The notes: generated by a model not told the origin, from the letters alone. A DNA stretch of 64,000 nucleotides from Terebella lapidaria (GCA_949152475.1 OX424555.1:18184868-18248867); one strand, 5' to 3'. Counted from the stretch's first letter, positions 32,301-45,419 are shown. A program made the numbers and translations.

Positions 32301-35300
32301 ATATATGAGTTCTTATTCATGTATTCTGATTGGTTTATTCTGACAGAAAATACCACCAGCACCATGCTGCTGTCGTGCTGACACAGTGTGATTTATTTAC
32401 CCGAAGTGACCTTGAACTTTACCTTATAAGGCAAACCGTAAACTGTGTATTGGACTCTACATACAAAATGGCTGCAGTGCTTGGGTTTTTATTATGAACA
32501 TATGAGAAGTCATATATTGTGGATCTTCTGGTTTTAAACTTGATCTCAAATGACCTTGAGTTGTAAATCTGAAGGCCATGTGTATATTGGATTTTGCATA
32601 CGAATCGGCTGTAGTTAGAGTTTAGTTGAATTGTGAGCATACAGGAAATCATATGCATGTAAGTGTCAATCTATCACCACCAATACAGTCAGATTTTGAT
32701 AATGCCAGTAACAAACGTAAAATACGACATTTTGCAATAGAAACAAAAAGTCCGACCAAATAGTTTATCCAAACACACAATGGCGTCCTCAGGGGCAGAC
32801 AGTGTGTTAAATGTAGTTGTTTCTACTGTACACCTGATGGAATTAGTATACAGCTGCCCAACAACCTACAAATCCAAGGAAACAAATACCAAAATGCTTC
32901 CAAAGAATCTTTAGATATCTTTAGATGTCTAGTTGATTTGTTGTATTCTTTTCATTATAATAATTAGTTAGGTCAAAGGACAAGATATTCAAATGCAAAA
33001 CCGCGGCTGCCATTATTCAAAGTCAAGGTGCCTGGTACCGCCAGTCCGGTGTGACGGGGGTATTAGTGATATGTTATAGGCCCTGTACGTCATGCACGTA
33101 ACGTCACTCAGTGATTCCGATGATACTCAAACATATACACCTTTGGGTTACCTGATTAATTTGAGTTCTAAATGACGTTCTACTCATATTAAATAAATAA
33201 CGGGTATATGTTTGAAATGGAGTTCTACTCGGATTAATCCAAAGGGGTATGTTTGTTTGTCACCAAAATGACACCATGACATCACGTTACTTACCAGTCT
33301 CTCCGCATATAGAATACGATCAGTGTGGGAAAAAAAACGCTACAACCGTTTAGCGTGTACGGGCAACCGTATACGTAAATGGACCAGATGGATTAACCAT
33401 TTCAGAAAGGTTTTTATCTCAATTTCAATTGCTATACACTTCGATTACACGATTTTGTTTTACAAAGTAACATTATATCACAACTAACATGTAAAGCAGG
33501 GGCGGGTCAAAGATTCTCTTGGACAGAGTGGGGCCCGTTCAAGATTCGCAGAAAACAGAGTTTTTTATGTTCTGTGGTAATTCCCTGACCTCTCATATAA
33601 ATTATAAATTCCACACAAATGCCCCTGTTCTCAAAACAAAGAAAAAAAATAAGCGAAAAAAAAAACGAATGAGGGCGTTTCGGTCGAGGGTTTGGGACCC
33701 GCTCAAGGGCCCTGAAACCCAAGCCTTGCTTATGTTCCTTGGTAGCTACCTAGCCTCTCGTGGGTATAAATTCCATACAAATACCTTTTAATGCCCAATT
33801 CTCAAATTAAGAGAAAAAAAATTGTCGAAGCGATTCGAGCCCTGTTTCGGCCAATGGTCTGGGGCCCTACAGCGGGACCAAGAAGCCAGATCCCTTTTCC
33901 GTGGTAGCTTCTTGGACTCTTCTCAGATTAAATTCCACAAAAACTCAACAAGAACACCCTGGTTTCATTCCACACAAACTTCACTATAAACACCCAAGTC
34001 TCATTTAACTCTCATTTAATTTAAACTCACAATGAATACTCTAGTCCCCCCTGGATCCGCCTACAAAATATGTGAGTTGGCCTTAATAGACAAAACATTT
34101 GTAAATATGCATGTAGTTATAAATATTGGATTTTTTTTATAGAGTAATTCACATACCGTATAGGTCCTAATAGCAAGGATCCTCTAAAAGATCATTGCTA
34201 ATAGTGGCACGTGCCCCGATAGTAGCACGCCTCCCCCCCCCCCCCCTTTTTCACCAAAAATGTTCGATATTTGTAACTTTGTATTTCACCTCATATTTTT
34301 CTAATACACTCTTGGAGTGTTCCGATCCACACATTCATGTTACTTGAATCACTATCAAGGGGATTGAAGGCTATAGGTATGTTATTCAGTGATTTCCTCA
34401 AATTGACTCTTGCTTTGGCATGCTGTGCAACTATTAGGACCAATACGGTAGGCTGATCTTTTTGGTGACCTTGACAGTGTTCTCAGTTTTCAGTCGAGTG
34501 GTGACTATGGAGGTCTTGTCTGGTTTGAAATTAACGAGTTGACCCCTGGAATAGAAATTGCTTTGACGCATAGAGGTTAGGTTTTATCATAAGCGTTATG
34601 TATCAATACAAGACAATAAGCAATAATTATAAGTGTGTTGATTGAGTGAAAGTGAGTGGAAAGCAGTGAAATCGCCCGGGAATGCTGTAATAACTTGTCA
34701 AGGAAAACTATCCCATGTTCTTTCTCTCTGTCACTCTGTATGGGCTTATATGTTGTAACGATGTAACATTGTCACATGTGTATAATGATAACACTTCATA
34801 TGTTCTAGGCTCGTTTATACAACATTCAATACGAAAACTGTTCCCAGGTGTATCGTCAGCTGATCTGGAGTACCGTGACAATACCCACACAAGTACAGAC
34901 CTGACTTTGACGATTCTTGTCGATGGGTTGGACTCTACCTGTGGCACATTTGACACCGGCACAGGCCAGCCTTGGGTCACAGACTTCAGCTTGCCAGTGC
35001 TGAATGTGAACCCCCCTGGCGAGTATCCCGTCAGCTTGAAAGGACGGAACATGGGGTGTACATCGAGTGATGATGGTAAATTGTACGTCTTCTTGGTTTC
35101 CGAGGCCAATAGGAAGAACATTTTGGGAAGGAAAGAATCATGCCTGCTGACTGGGGCGACATCTGGCGACCCCGATACTTGTGACTATTCCTGCAGTTGC
35201 CATGGGAACTGTGACGCCCTGAGAATCATACGTCGCCCAATGGAAAGCCAGTTTGCCACCTGGCAAATTTGCACAGTAACACCTCTTGTGTTTGGTATGT

Positions 35301-38300
35301 AATGTTATGCTGTACCTATCGTATCACCATTTTCAGGTTACCGAACATATACGGCCCGGTAACCTTTTAACATGTCGTTGCGTCCTCAGTCCGTCATCTG
35401 CATTTTTATATTCAAGGTATATGGACGAATCTTCTTGAATGTTTGAACAAAAATGCTCTGAAACATTTGAATTTCGCATCTTTTCTCAACATGGCAACCC
35501 GTTGGAGTTTGAAACATTAAAAACGTCTCCTCTTCCGAGACCACTTCGTCCAAACTTTGTATATTATGGGTATATATTGGCGTAGTTCCCACAAATACGA
35601 TATTTTTATAATTCTGATTTCTTTTCTTTGAGGATTTATTTTGAACATTTTGAATAATTGTCATACTCATATGGAAGAAATTTCGAACATCGTCTCCGAG
35701 AGCACTTGATGGAATCTTTTGAGATTGTGCAAAGTGATATTATGGGATAGTCCCTACGAAGTGACTTTTAACATTTTGTTTTGTGATTTTTTTTTTTTTG
35801 GGGGGGGGGGGGATTTCAACATTGAAAAAAATGTCACTTACGCATAATATGTATACAGACGGCAGTCTGAATGATTGCTGATACAACAGAGTTAGCATTA
35901 CGAAGGGATATAAACACGTACATATAAACTTTTCAGTCGCGATTCCAATTTGATTTTTCAATAGCTTCACTTGCACTAGGATGACCTGGAATACACAAAT
36001 TCAAAACTAGATCCACCACGGAATGAGCGAAGTGGTTTTAAAGGCAATTTCTTTGGAGATATAGCTTTTATTTGTATTATATAGGAAGTCATATTAATAC
36101 ATGTATATATGAAACATTTTCCGGTAACCTTGAACTTGACTCCAGCTGACCTTGAGTACGGAAGTACAAGGGGGCCACAGGGGGCTTACGTTCACAACAA
36201 ATATGTGAATTCCTCTTGTGGGACATAACTTAAAATAGAGTTTAGGTTTTTATTTTGAACATATAGAATGTCATATATGAATCTTATTTGGTGACCTTGA
36301 GTACTCATATTCAAGGTTATTTCCACCGCAAGATGTCTTTTGACATTTGTCCGGTAACCTTTCTAGCCATTGGGCTAATCTCTGCAACAAAATGATGGTA
36401 TTCTATCAAACTATCAACCACAAAGCCATTTTTGACTAGTAGTGGAACCAGAGCAGTAAAAATATGAGGCGATGAACATAGCCATATGCATCGCATACTG
36501 TACACAGCTTCACATATTACACAGAGAGCACGACATATGTTCACTGATACCGCCTCATTTTCTTGAAGATATACAACACACCCGAGTGAAAATATAACCT
36601 AATTTGCGGAAGTGAATACATGTATATACAATGCATTTATTATATTGATACTAAATATACCATATCACCATAACTACGGAAGCCCAGAACGGCCAGCTAG
36701 TATTTTTCTAGAGTTTGAATTTGTCTAGTTATTTTTTTCGAAATCCTGAGAAATATTTTCAAGATTTCGACTTTTTGAATTTTCGTTTTTTTGACTTTTC
36801 GAATTTTCGTTTTTTCGACTTTTCGTTTTTTCGACTTTTTGACTTTTTGACTTTTCGAATTTTCGTTTTTTTGACTTTTCGTTTTTTTGACTTTTTGATT
36901 TTTCGAATTTTCGACTTTTCGTTTTTTTCGATATTTTGACTTTTCGAAGTTTCGACTTTTTGAATTTTCGTTTTTTCGACTTTTTGAATTTTCGTTTTTT
37001 CGACTTTTTGACTTTTCGTTTTTTCGATTTTTCGACTTTTCGTTTTTTCGACTTTTTGACTATTGCAATCATGTCTATGTGAGTACATGTACATTCAATA
37101 ACCAAGTCTATGGACATGTATACATGGCCCCTAGATTCCCCAACACACACTTTTTCCAAGAAAATGTGATAGCCTTCAATAGAGTATCCTAGCTATGACT
37201 AAGAAATGTCTGTGTTATTTGCGATATTTTCTACTAATATTCAATTAATTAATCATGGTCACAATCAGATTATGCTCATAACCCTGCAGAGATCACCTAT
37301 AATCCATTAGATTCGAAAAAAACGAAAAATCAAAAAGTCGAAAAAACGAAAATTCGAAAAAACGAAAAGTCAAAAAAACGAAAATTCGAAAAATCAAAAA
37401 GTCGAAAAAACGAAAATTAAAAAAAAAGAAAATTCAAAAAGTCGAAAAGTCAAAATATCGAAAAAACGAAAAGTCGAAAAAACGAAAATTCGAAAAATCA
37501 AAAAGTCAAAAAAAAACGAAAAGTCAAAAAGTCGAAAAAACGAAAATTCGAAAAAACGAAAATTCAAAAAGTCGAAATCTTGAAAATATTTCTCAGGATT
37601 TCGAAAAAAATAACTAGACAAATTCAAACTCTAGAAAAATACTAGATGGCCGTTCTGGGCTTCCGTACCATAACACCTAACAAGGCAGCAATGTGATTGC
37701 GCAGATGAACACAGATTAAATATTTCGTGTTTCTTTCCAGTTCCCGTCGCGTGTAAGGTCGAAGGAGGAGCTAGCGGCGGCACGGCCTTCACACACGAGG
37801 ACTTGGTTCTCAAGCATGGCAGACTCACTGCCATCAAGTTAAACATCCACAATGGGCAAATTTCGGGGTAATTGAATTCATATTTGCTGTCGAGAGACAC
37901 TGCCTCTATTATATATTGTTTATGCAAGTGCTTTAGCCATACTATTCCGTGCTCCCGAGCACATTACGTAATCAAGTGGAACATATCGATGATTTTTTTT
38001 CACATTCACTGTCTCGAAAGCTTGCGGTTTTTAAGGTTACCTAACCTATGGTCCGATAGCCTATTGCATCGCGTTGCGCCCGTCGTCCGTCCGCCCATCC
38101 ACATTTTTATCTGTAAAGTTTACCATCCAATCTTTCTGAAATTTGGGAAAAGATACCTTGAAATAATCAAAGAAACACATGTTTTTCTTATTTTCTCATT
38201 TTTCTCCAAATGGCGGTCGTTTTCGTCGGAACTCGATCAATTTTGAACTTTGGCGGCCATTTTTTCAAAAACTGTCAAATCAGTTTTGAGATTTTTGTTT

Positions 38301-40508
38301 GAAAAGATTCCTCTTACGTACCTATGTGACGTGTATAAGTTTTGTTGCCCTTGATTCGCCGGTCTCTATGTGGCTGCCATTATGAATTTTTGAGGGGTCG
38401 GCAAAAAAACATTTCATTACTATCCATTCCGGGCTAATTCTAGGTGAATTTACTTTTTAAATTGTTTCTTACTAAATACTGGGAGCTGCCACCACTGTAC
38501 TCAATGCCTGAAGATAGAGCTTATATTATTATATTGGCACTTAAAAAATTCATATGCGGCGATTTGTGTGGTGACCTTGAATTTGACCTTCGATGACCTT
38601 GAAAGGTCAAAACACCGATTTTGTGGTAAAAAAAATGCCCATATTTGGCTCAACAGATAATATGCTCGTAGATAGAGTTTAGGTTCGCATTATGAGCATA
38701 TAGAAAATCGTATATGGAACGACTAATGATTATCTTGAGCTTGACCTCTGATGACCTTGAGTGCTAAATGTGTGACGTGAAATGTGTATGTACATTGGCC
38801 TCTGAGGCTCAAACACTTGCACATACAGTTTAGGATTGTGTATAATCTTATAAGAAGTCATATATATATATGTCACATCTTTTGGTGACCTTCAACTTGA
38901 CCTTAGACGACCTTGGAGGCTAAATCTCAAAATCTCGCCTGACCTGAAATGTGTAGCTTGGCCTTTACAGACAAAATGTTTGTTGATAGAGCTTCTATGT
39001 TTGTATTATGAACATATCTAAAGTCATATGCAGCATACCTAATGGTGACATTGAAGTTCACAAAGATTGGTTGTAATTGGTAAATCTCAATGTCATATGT
39101 CACATGGGTCATATGTCACCTTTAATGCTTAAAACCAAAATTCCCTGTAACTTATCTTAGCCCTTGGGCTAATTTTTGAAGAGCAATATAACGTACATGT
39201 GTTTTGCTTGCATGCTTGTGATAGGCCTACGTGATATGATCGTCCATTAGTTCCTTAACAATGACTTAGAGTTTTGACCGGAGCACCGATCTCGGTGAGA
39301 CTCCAAATTCCAGAAGCCGACATATGGGAACCAATAACAACATACTGGAGCCTCTTGTTCGGATTTTATGGTATCTGGATTAAAGTAGATTATATCGAGT
39401 CCTCGGTCATTAAGATCAGACGTTACAGTCTGACTCAAGAGGAGCAACAGTGTTATGTTTACGGTAGCAGATATGTCGTACATACGATCAGCATCCCTTG
39501 GCGCTAAATGTGAATGAATGCAGTCTGCAATATTAATGAATGATAAAGTGTATGGCATCGATTTCGAGCATGTTCCATCTTTCTGTTTAGTCTTCGCCCT
39601 ATGGTTTCAGGAAAGAGAAATAATCGAATAGCACATCATATGAAAGCGTATTAGGGTCATATTGTATGCCCCCAAAAATATGGTGTTTATTTCGTGATCT
39701 GGAAATACAGAGTTAAGTCGATATCTCGGATTACTAAGTCGTGATCTCGAAGTACATGTATGTTTTAATGTTGTCCGTGATATTTAAAACTATTGCGCGT
39801 ATCAGGGCCATGTTATATGTAAAACAAATGTGAAACTTAAGTCGTGATCACGAATTTACCCATCAATAACTTAACGTAGAATAAAATGAAAATATAATGT
39901 GTATTCGATAATTTCATTAGTTAAATGCACTTAAAAGCACTATTGTTATGGTTACAAATCAATTTAGCCCCCCATAGAATCCTAATTACCAACAATCGAC
40001 CACTAACTTGCAAATCAGACAATATGCATGATATATTTTGATATTTCACAAATGAATTACGTAATTTGTTATTCACAGTTTCAAATCGTTTTTAGTTCGA
40101 AAAAAAAGGATATTGATTCAAAATTGAAATATTGCATTCAGCTAAGTCAGTCATACGGATTAAAATTTGGGATTTACAGAAAGAAAATATGCTTGCTCTT
40201 GCAGGTTTCAAGCCACGTACAACACGACAGGGGCTCCTTGGAGAGGCCAGCGGCGGGGCACCAGCGAGCCCCAGGCCACACTGTCGGAGGGCGAAACCTT
40301 CACCAGTGCAACAACATACACGGGAGCCTTCACCGGCTGGCCTGGCCTAGTGGGTCTCTCACTTGGCACCAGCTCAGGTCGAGCTCTGGGCCCGTATGGA
40401 CAAGTCACAGGGAACGCTAATCAGGGCAGCGGGTCAGAGATTCTCTACTTGTCTGGAAAAACATACGGCATAGTCGACTGGCTGATACTGAATTTCAGTG
40501 ACTGTTGA
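29398..40508 (+). CDS. Secreted protein with C-terminal jacalin-like lectin domain, four exons
   Basis: Exons: 29,398-29,443 (donor TCCG|GTAAGT), 34,809-35,294, 37,741-37,867 and 40,205-40,508. Phases 1, 1 and 2 match at every junction, giving 963 bp and 320 residues. Residues 1-16 (MSNDIWFILAICFMSG) look like a signal peptide. Residues 17-177 are an unrecognised Cys-containing region (eight Cys, including a CDYSCSCHGNC cluster). Residues about 182-317 are a jacalin-type fold: GGASGGTAFTH, LTAIKLNI, ISGFQATYN, TLSEGETF, LVGLSLGTSSGRALGPYG and YGIVDWLILNF. Jacalin-like lectins bind glycans, so an extracellular glycan-binding role is inferred. AATAAA lies at 40,724, 216 bp after the stop. A longer open frame runs upstream of exon 2, but the splice join to the signal-peptide exon is better supported. 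Confidence 0.8.
29600..30060 (+). repeat. About 170-bp tandem repeat, 3 units (intron 1 of lectin gene)
   Basis: The marker TGGATG(G/T)CATT, then GGACTGTT, GCTTGTGTAT recurs near 29,610, 29,786 and 29,951. Diverged units, no coding content. Confidence 0.6.
30061..34808. other. Lectin-gene intron 1: dispersed repeats, no exon seen
   Basis: The intron contains scattered 'GACCTTGAATTTGACC'-type fragments (30,140-30,370; 32,400-32,660), a minus-strand fragment of the 364-bp repeat (32,740-32,880) and C and A homopolymers near 33,650 and 34,230. Two segments near 33,500-34,030 share the word GGTAATTCC/GGTAGCT followed by CCTCTC and ATAAATTCC(A)CACAAA, suggesting a diverged tandem repeat. No conserved coding exon is visible. 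Confidence 0.45.
32740..32880 (-). repeat. Dispersed fragment of the 364-bp repeat
   Basis: On the minus strand it reads GGTTGTTGGGCAGCTGTATAC through AACTACATTTAACACACTG to GCCCCTGAGGACGCCA, matching about 1,760-1,865 of the tandem array. Confidence 0.75.
35333..36378 (+). mobile_element. GGTTACC-family element, copy in lectin intron 2
   Basis: It starts TTCAGGTTACCGAAC and ends CCGGTAACCTTTCTAGCCATTGGGCTAAT, the family's 3' signature. The interior is diverged, with a T/G homopolymer run near 35,790 and AAGGTCA-type blocks at 36,120-36,320. Confidence 0.65.
36675..37667. mobile_element. Foldback element of short TTTTCG repeats, 8-bp target duplication
   Basis: The ends are long inverted repeats: left begins TACGGAAGCCCAGAACG and the right end is its complement. 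The pairing runs about 100 bp through CTAGTATTTTTCTAGAG and CTGAGAAATATTTTC into arrays of GAATTTTCG and CGACTTTTTGAC words (36,770-37,065) and their complements (37,315-37,560). ACCATAAC flanks both sides (36,667-36,674 and 37,667-37,674, with a one-base overlap ambiguity). The unpaired middle is about 250 bp. No transposase; 8 bp would fit hAT or similar. The Lys-rich ORFs across it are artefacts of the repeat. Confidence 0.8.
38031..39172 (+). mobile_element. GGTTACC-family element, copy in lectin intron 3
   Basis: It starts TTAAGGTTACCTAACC then TATGGTCCGATAGCC and ends CTGTAACTTATCTTAGCC then CTTGGGCTAAT. It has the ATGGCGGTCGTTTTCG block and several TGACCTTGAATTTGACC satellite-like units (38,570-39,110). 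Confidence 0.7.
39173..40204. other. Rest of lectin intron 3; nothing recognised
   Basis: AT-rich unique sequence without a supported exon or repeat boundary. Confidence 0.4.
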
Positions 40509-41089
40509 ACATGTATTAGTGTTGATGTGACTGGCACATTTGAAGGCCAAAGTTTGGATCTGGTATTGACGAAAAACATATTTCAATGAATAACATCACA
40601 ATGAACTTCATAACACAGCATTCCTGTAGGAAGGACTACCATCCGCACACAATTCACATATAAAATACCTACTCGACCTCGAAGATGGAACAAAGGTTTC
40701 TGCACAGTGCCCAGTGTGAATAGAATAAAAATATATAAAATCAAACGTCTTGGCGAAGACCTAAAAGCTTGGCAGAAATCATAAATCTCGGCGCAAACCT
40801 AAAATATATTGGCGAAAACCAAAGATCTCGGTGGAAACCTGAGAAATTTTGGCAGAAACATTTAACAAGTGTGCTCCGACAAGAGAGACCAAGAATCTTA
40901 TGATAATTTAAAGTGACATTGGCAGAAAGTTATGGATTTTGCCATACATTTCTGACCGGACGAGAAAAACATAATAGTTATGTCTGCATTTGTATGCCCA
41001 CAGTACCCCATTCTAATGGATTTCGTGCGAGTTTCTGATGTAGATAGGTTGAGTTTGTTGACATTACCACCATTCTCGGTGCCTTGTAT
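40509..41089. other. Lectin 3' flank with short degenerate repeats
   Basis: 3' UTR and flank. At 40,745-40,865, about five diverged copies of a word like TTGGCGAAAACC(T)AAA occur every 25-30 bp. The left copy of the 21-bp direct repeat bounding the 1,655-bp array is at 41,069-41,089. Confidence 0.45.
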
Positions 41090-41105
41090 CTCTCCTGTGC
41101 CTTGT

Positions 41106-44100
41106 GGTTATGGACCTGTATTGATTTCCTTATATGGTCAAAATGAGGCATCAAAGTACTATATTATTTAAAAACTCCCAGTTTCTCCTCCAAATGCACA
41201 TGTATCACTTTAAAATGTCTCTGTTTTGGTTTGTATAGTGGTATTATGGGTATTCCTCTATGTACATGTGAATTTTCATGTTGATTGCAGCTGTTACTGT
41301 GCGCATGAATACATATAAACAAACCGGCCCTTTCTGGGAGTTTGCTTTCTGAGGAATTCGCCAGGTGTCAGCAGCTAACAGTCAAATGCTTGTAGCGTTT
41401 GATCTATTCCAACAACATGTGCTGATTTTTTAATATTTTGTAAGTTATATATATTGCTTCAACATACTGAAATTTTATGAAAATTGAAACATTTTGAAAG
41501 TGATTTCTCTCATAAAACGTTATAATGGAGTTAAATGGCAATCCTATATGTGTTCGTATACCTAAACCGAGGACATGGAATTTTGTGTATTATAGATTTT
41601 TAGCAGGTTTTGTGGCATTTCTTTAATTTGTGTGTGGATAGTGTGCTGTATTCATGAATTTTTCACCATTGCAACCATAGTTTTCGTTCACGTGGATTTT
41701 TATTACATATGTAGGATTATATCTACATGCTAATAGCGGCGGTGTTCATCCCCCCCTTGAATGCTAAAGACATGGAGTTAGTGCCTTTTTATTTTCTTTA
41801 TTTTCATATAGTAACCAATATTTCAAATCACTGTAAAATATTATACACTTTCACTGAGGACTACTGGACTCAGACACAGCCTAACCGAAAAAGGTGTCGA
41901 AATGGCCACCAAAAATTGAACGGTGGATAATACTAGGTGTCTCTGAAATTCATCACCACAACCTATATAGTCGATCATAAATAAGCTAGGTTAGGCATTG
42001 CAGAATGCATTTGGTATATTATTTGCAATTTTGGCACCATATCTGGTCAAGTACGCATTTTTCCGATTTTTTTACCATATTTTTTTTTCGATATTGCCGT
42101 AGAACCACATTTTTGACCCCATATGTGTCTCTTGCCGTTTGATCGATTGCAGTCCATCATATAAATGTGTTTTATAAATAAATTTCATACAGCACATAAA
42201 CTAGTCCCCTGTACAAGGCACCTATGTGACCTAATGTCGGTGATCTCTGGCTTACAGAAACCATATTTTCAACAAATTGTCTACGTTTTTGTGTTTTGTC
42301 AAGATTAAAACCTTGGAATTTTTGCTTAATTTAGAAATATACTATATTGAGAGTGTGGTGGTAGCATTTTGCGACATTTGAATACTATTGGTGTAGACAG
42401 CAGTATGGTAGAAAGTGTTTGGTGCTTAGCAGCGGGGTAGGACTACCAACTCTTTTAAAATTTTGACATATTTAGTCCAAGGGGAATCAAACTGATGGTA
42501 ATATATGGGTGAATAATACATTTATCTGAAACAAACCCCAAATTGTCCTTGAGCATGTTTGATCGGGCGTCAAATCAAAATTTCCAAAGAAAATCTCACT
42601 TTTTTGTTCAAAATATTTCCTTTCTTAAGTACAAAAATCACTGTTTTATTTCTTCTCTACAAGTCTTCCCTTTTCACATAAGAGCTCAATAATTGGGGAT
42701 TATCACCTCTGTATGTGGGGTGTTATAATTGTAAAATGTGAAGAAAATTGCCATTATTTAGGTTATGGACCTGTATTGATTTCCTTATATGGTCAAAATG
42801 AGGCATCAAAGTACTATATTATTTAAAAACTCCCAGTTTCTCCTCCAAATGCACATGTATCACTTTAAAATGTCTCTGTTTTGGTTTGTATAGTGGTATT
42901 ATGGGTATTCCTCTATGTACATGTGAATTTTCATGTTGATTGCAGCTGTTACTGTGCGCATGAATACATATAAACAAACCGGCCCTTTCTGGGAGTTTGC
43001 TTTCTGAGGAATTCGCCAGGTGTCAGCAGCTAACAGTCAAATGCTTGTAGCGTTTGATCTATTCCAACAACATGTGCTGATTTTTTAATATTTTGTAAGT
43101 TATATATATTGCTTCAACATACTGAAATTTTATGAAAATTGAAACATTTTGAAAGTGATTTCTCTCATAAAACGTTATAATGGAGTTAAATGGCAATCCT
43201 ATATGTGTTCGTATACCTAAACCGAGGACATGGAATTTTGTGTATTATAGATTTTTAGCAGGTTTTGTGGCATTTCTTTAATTTGTGTGTGGATAGTGTG
43301 CGGTATTCATGAATTTTTCACCATTGCAACCATAGTTTTCGTTCACGTGGATTTTTATTACATATGTAGGATTATATCTACATGCTAATAGCGGCGGTGT
43401 TCATCCCCCCCTTGAATGCTAAAGACATGGAGTTAGTGCCTTTTTATTTTCTTTATTTTCATATAGTAACCAATATTTCAAATCACTGTAAAATATTATA
43501 CACTTTCACTGAGGACTACTGGACTCAGACACAGCCTAACCGAAAAAGGTGTCGAAATGGCCACCAAAAATTGAACGGTGGATAATACTAGGTGTCTCTG
43601 AAATTCATCACCACAACCTATATAGTCGATCATAAATAAGCTAGGTTAGGCATTGCAGAATGCATTTGGTATATTATTTGCAATTTTGGCACCATATCTG
43701 GTCAAGTACGCATTTTTCCGATTTTTTTACCATATTTTTTTTTTCGATATTGCCGTAGAACCACATTTTTGACCCCATATGTGTCTCTTGCCGTTTGATC
43801 GATTGCAGTCCATCATATAAATGTGTTTTATAAATAAATTTCATACAGCACATAAACTAGTCCCCTGTACAAGGCACCTATGTGACCTAATGTCGGTGAT
43901 CTCTGGCTTACAGAAACCATATTTTCAACAAATTGTCTACGTTTTTGTGTTTTGTCAAGATTAAAACCTTGGAATTTTTGCTTAATTTAGAAATATACTA
44001 TATTGAGAGTGTGGTGGTAGCATTTTGCGACATTTGAATACTATTGGTGTAGACAGCAGTATGGTAGAAAGTGTTTGGTGCTTAGCAGCGGGGTAGGACT

Positions 44101-44874
44101 ACCAACTCTTTTAAAATTTTGACATATTTAGTCCAAGGGGAATCAAACTGATGGTAATATATGGGTGAATAATACATTTATCTGAAACAAACCCCAAATT
44201 GTCCTTGAGCATGTTTGATCGGGCGTCAAATCAAAATTTCCAAAGAAAATCTCACTTTTTTGTTCAAAATATTTCCTTTCTTAAGTACAAAAATCACTGT
44301 TTTATTTCTTCTCTACAAGTCTTCCCTTTTCACATAAGAGCTCAATAATTGGGGATTATCACCTCTGTATGTGGGGTGTTATAATTGTAAAATGTGAAGA
44401 AAATTGCCATTATTTAGGTTATGGACCTGTATTGATTTCCTTATATGGTCAAAATGAGGCATCAAAGTACTATATTATTTAAAAACTCCCAGTTTCTCCT
44501 CCAAATGCACATGTATCACTTTAAAATGTCTCTGTTTTGGTTTGTATAGTGGTATTATGGGTATTCCTCTATGTACATGTGAATTTTCATGTTGATTGCA
44601 GCTGTTACTGTGCGCATGAATACATATAAACAAACCGGCCCTTTCTGGGAGTTTGCTTTCTGAGGAATTCGCCAGGTGTCAGCAGCTAACAGTCAAATGC
44701 TTGTAGCGTTTGATCTATTCCAACAACATGTGCTGATTTTTTAATATTTTGTAAGTTATATATATTGCTTCAACATACTGAAATTTTATGAAAATTGAAA
44801 CATTTTGAAAGTGATTTCTCTCATAAAACGTTATAATGGAGTTAAATGGCAATCCTATATGTGTTCGTATACCT
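41106..44874 (+). repeat. 1,655-bp tandem repeat, 2.3 copies
   Basis: Copies are 41,106-42,760, 42,761-44,416 and a partial 44,417-44,874. They are near identical; I saw a one-T difference in a T run and a T/G change near 41,651/43,306. The units hold no recognised coding region. The whole block (41,090-44,877) is bounded by a 21-bp direct repeat (41,069-41,089 and 44,878-44,898, beginning ACCATTCTCGG). Confidence 0.92.
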
Positions 44875-44898
44875 TGTACCATTCTCGGTGCCTTGTAT

Positions 44899-45026
44899 TC
44901 CAGCTCACTCGTATGTTGGAGCTAACCAAGCGTAAACTGGGTCAGGCCAGAAGTAACTCTGAATGGCGCACAAAACAGGAGAAAAACGGCTGCCAGTACT
45001 ATCATATGCTTGATTTATCCATCTGA
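44899..45026 (+). other. Possible orphan terminal exon
   Basis: TGTATTCCAG precedes an open stretch encoding about 42 basic, hydrophilic residues (LTRMLELTKRKLGQARSN and on) ending at TGA 45,024-45,026. Codon use looks more gene-like than the surroundings, but I recognise no family and cannot find a donor exon. An AATAAAT at 45,413 could be a polyadenylation signal. Weak call. Confidence 0.2.
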
Positions 45027-45419
45027 TCATGTATAGTTTGTTTTGTAACCTATTCTTCTGAAACCACAGGCATATCTGCAGTTGATTTGAAACAAATAGT
45101 TTCTAAGTTGCCACACAAAACTGAATAATGCAATGTTAGGATGTTTATTGATTGAATATATATATTTAATTCATGGATGGAAGAGCATAAGTACTGTATG
45201 TACGATGGTTCTTTTGAGTGCATAACTTGCACACTGTATATCTTCAATGGAAATATCATTACACCATTATGATAAAAATATAAATCATAATGCACTCAAT
45301 TCTTTTCCGTGTCAGTTTAAAGTCATTCATAAGATGGGCTGTCTGGGTTGAATGACTATCTTCACATAAATGTCACAGTTGGCTTGTCTTAATACATTAT
45401 GTGTCTGTGATAAATAAAT

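Noticed and set aside
34715-34808. In-frame extension of lectin exon 2 upstream as its true start
   Set aside because: The stretch lacks a good signal sequence and ends at a TTCTAG acceptor that joins in phase to a signal-peptide exon with a perfect donor.
36715-37627. Lys/Arg- and Phe-rich ORFs
   Set aside because: Low-complexity readings of a TTTTCG repeat array.
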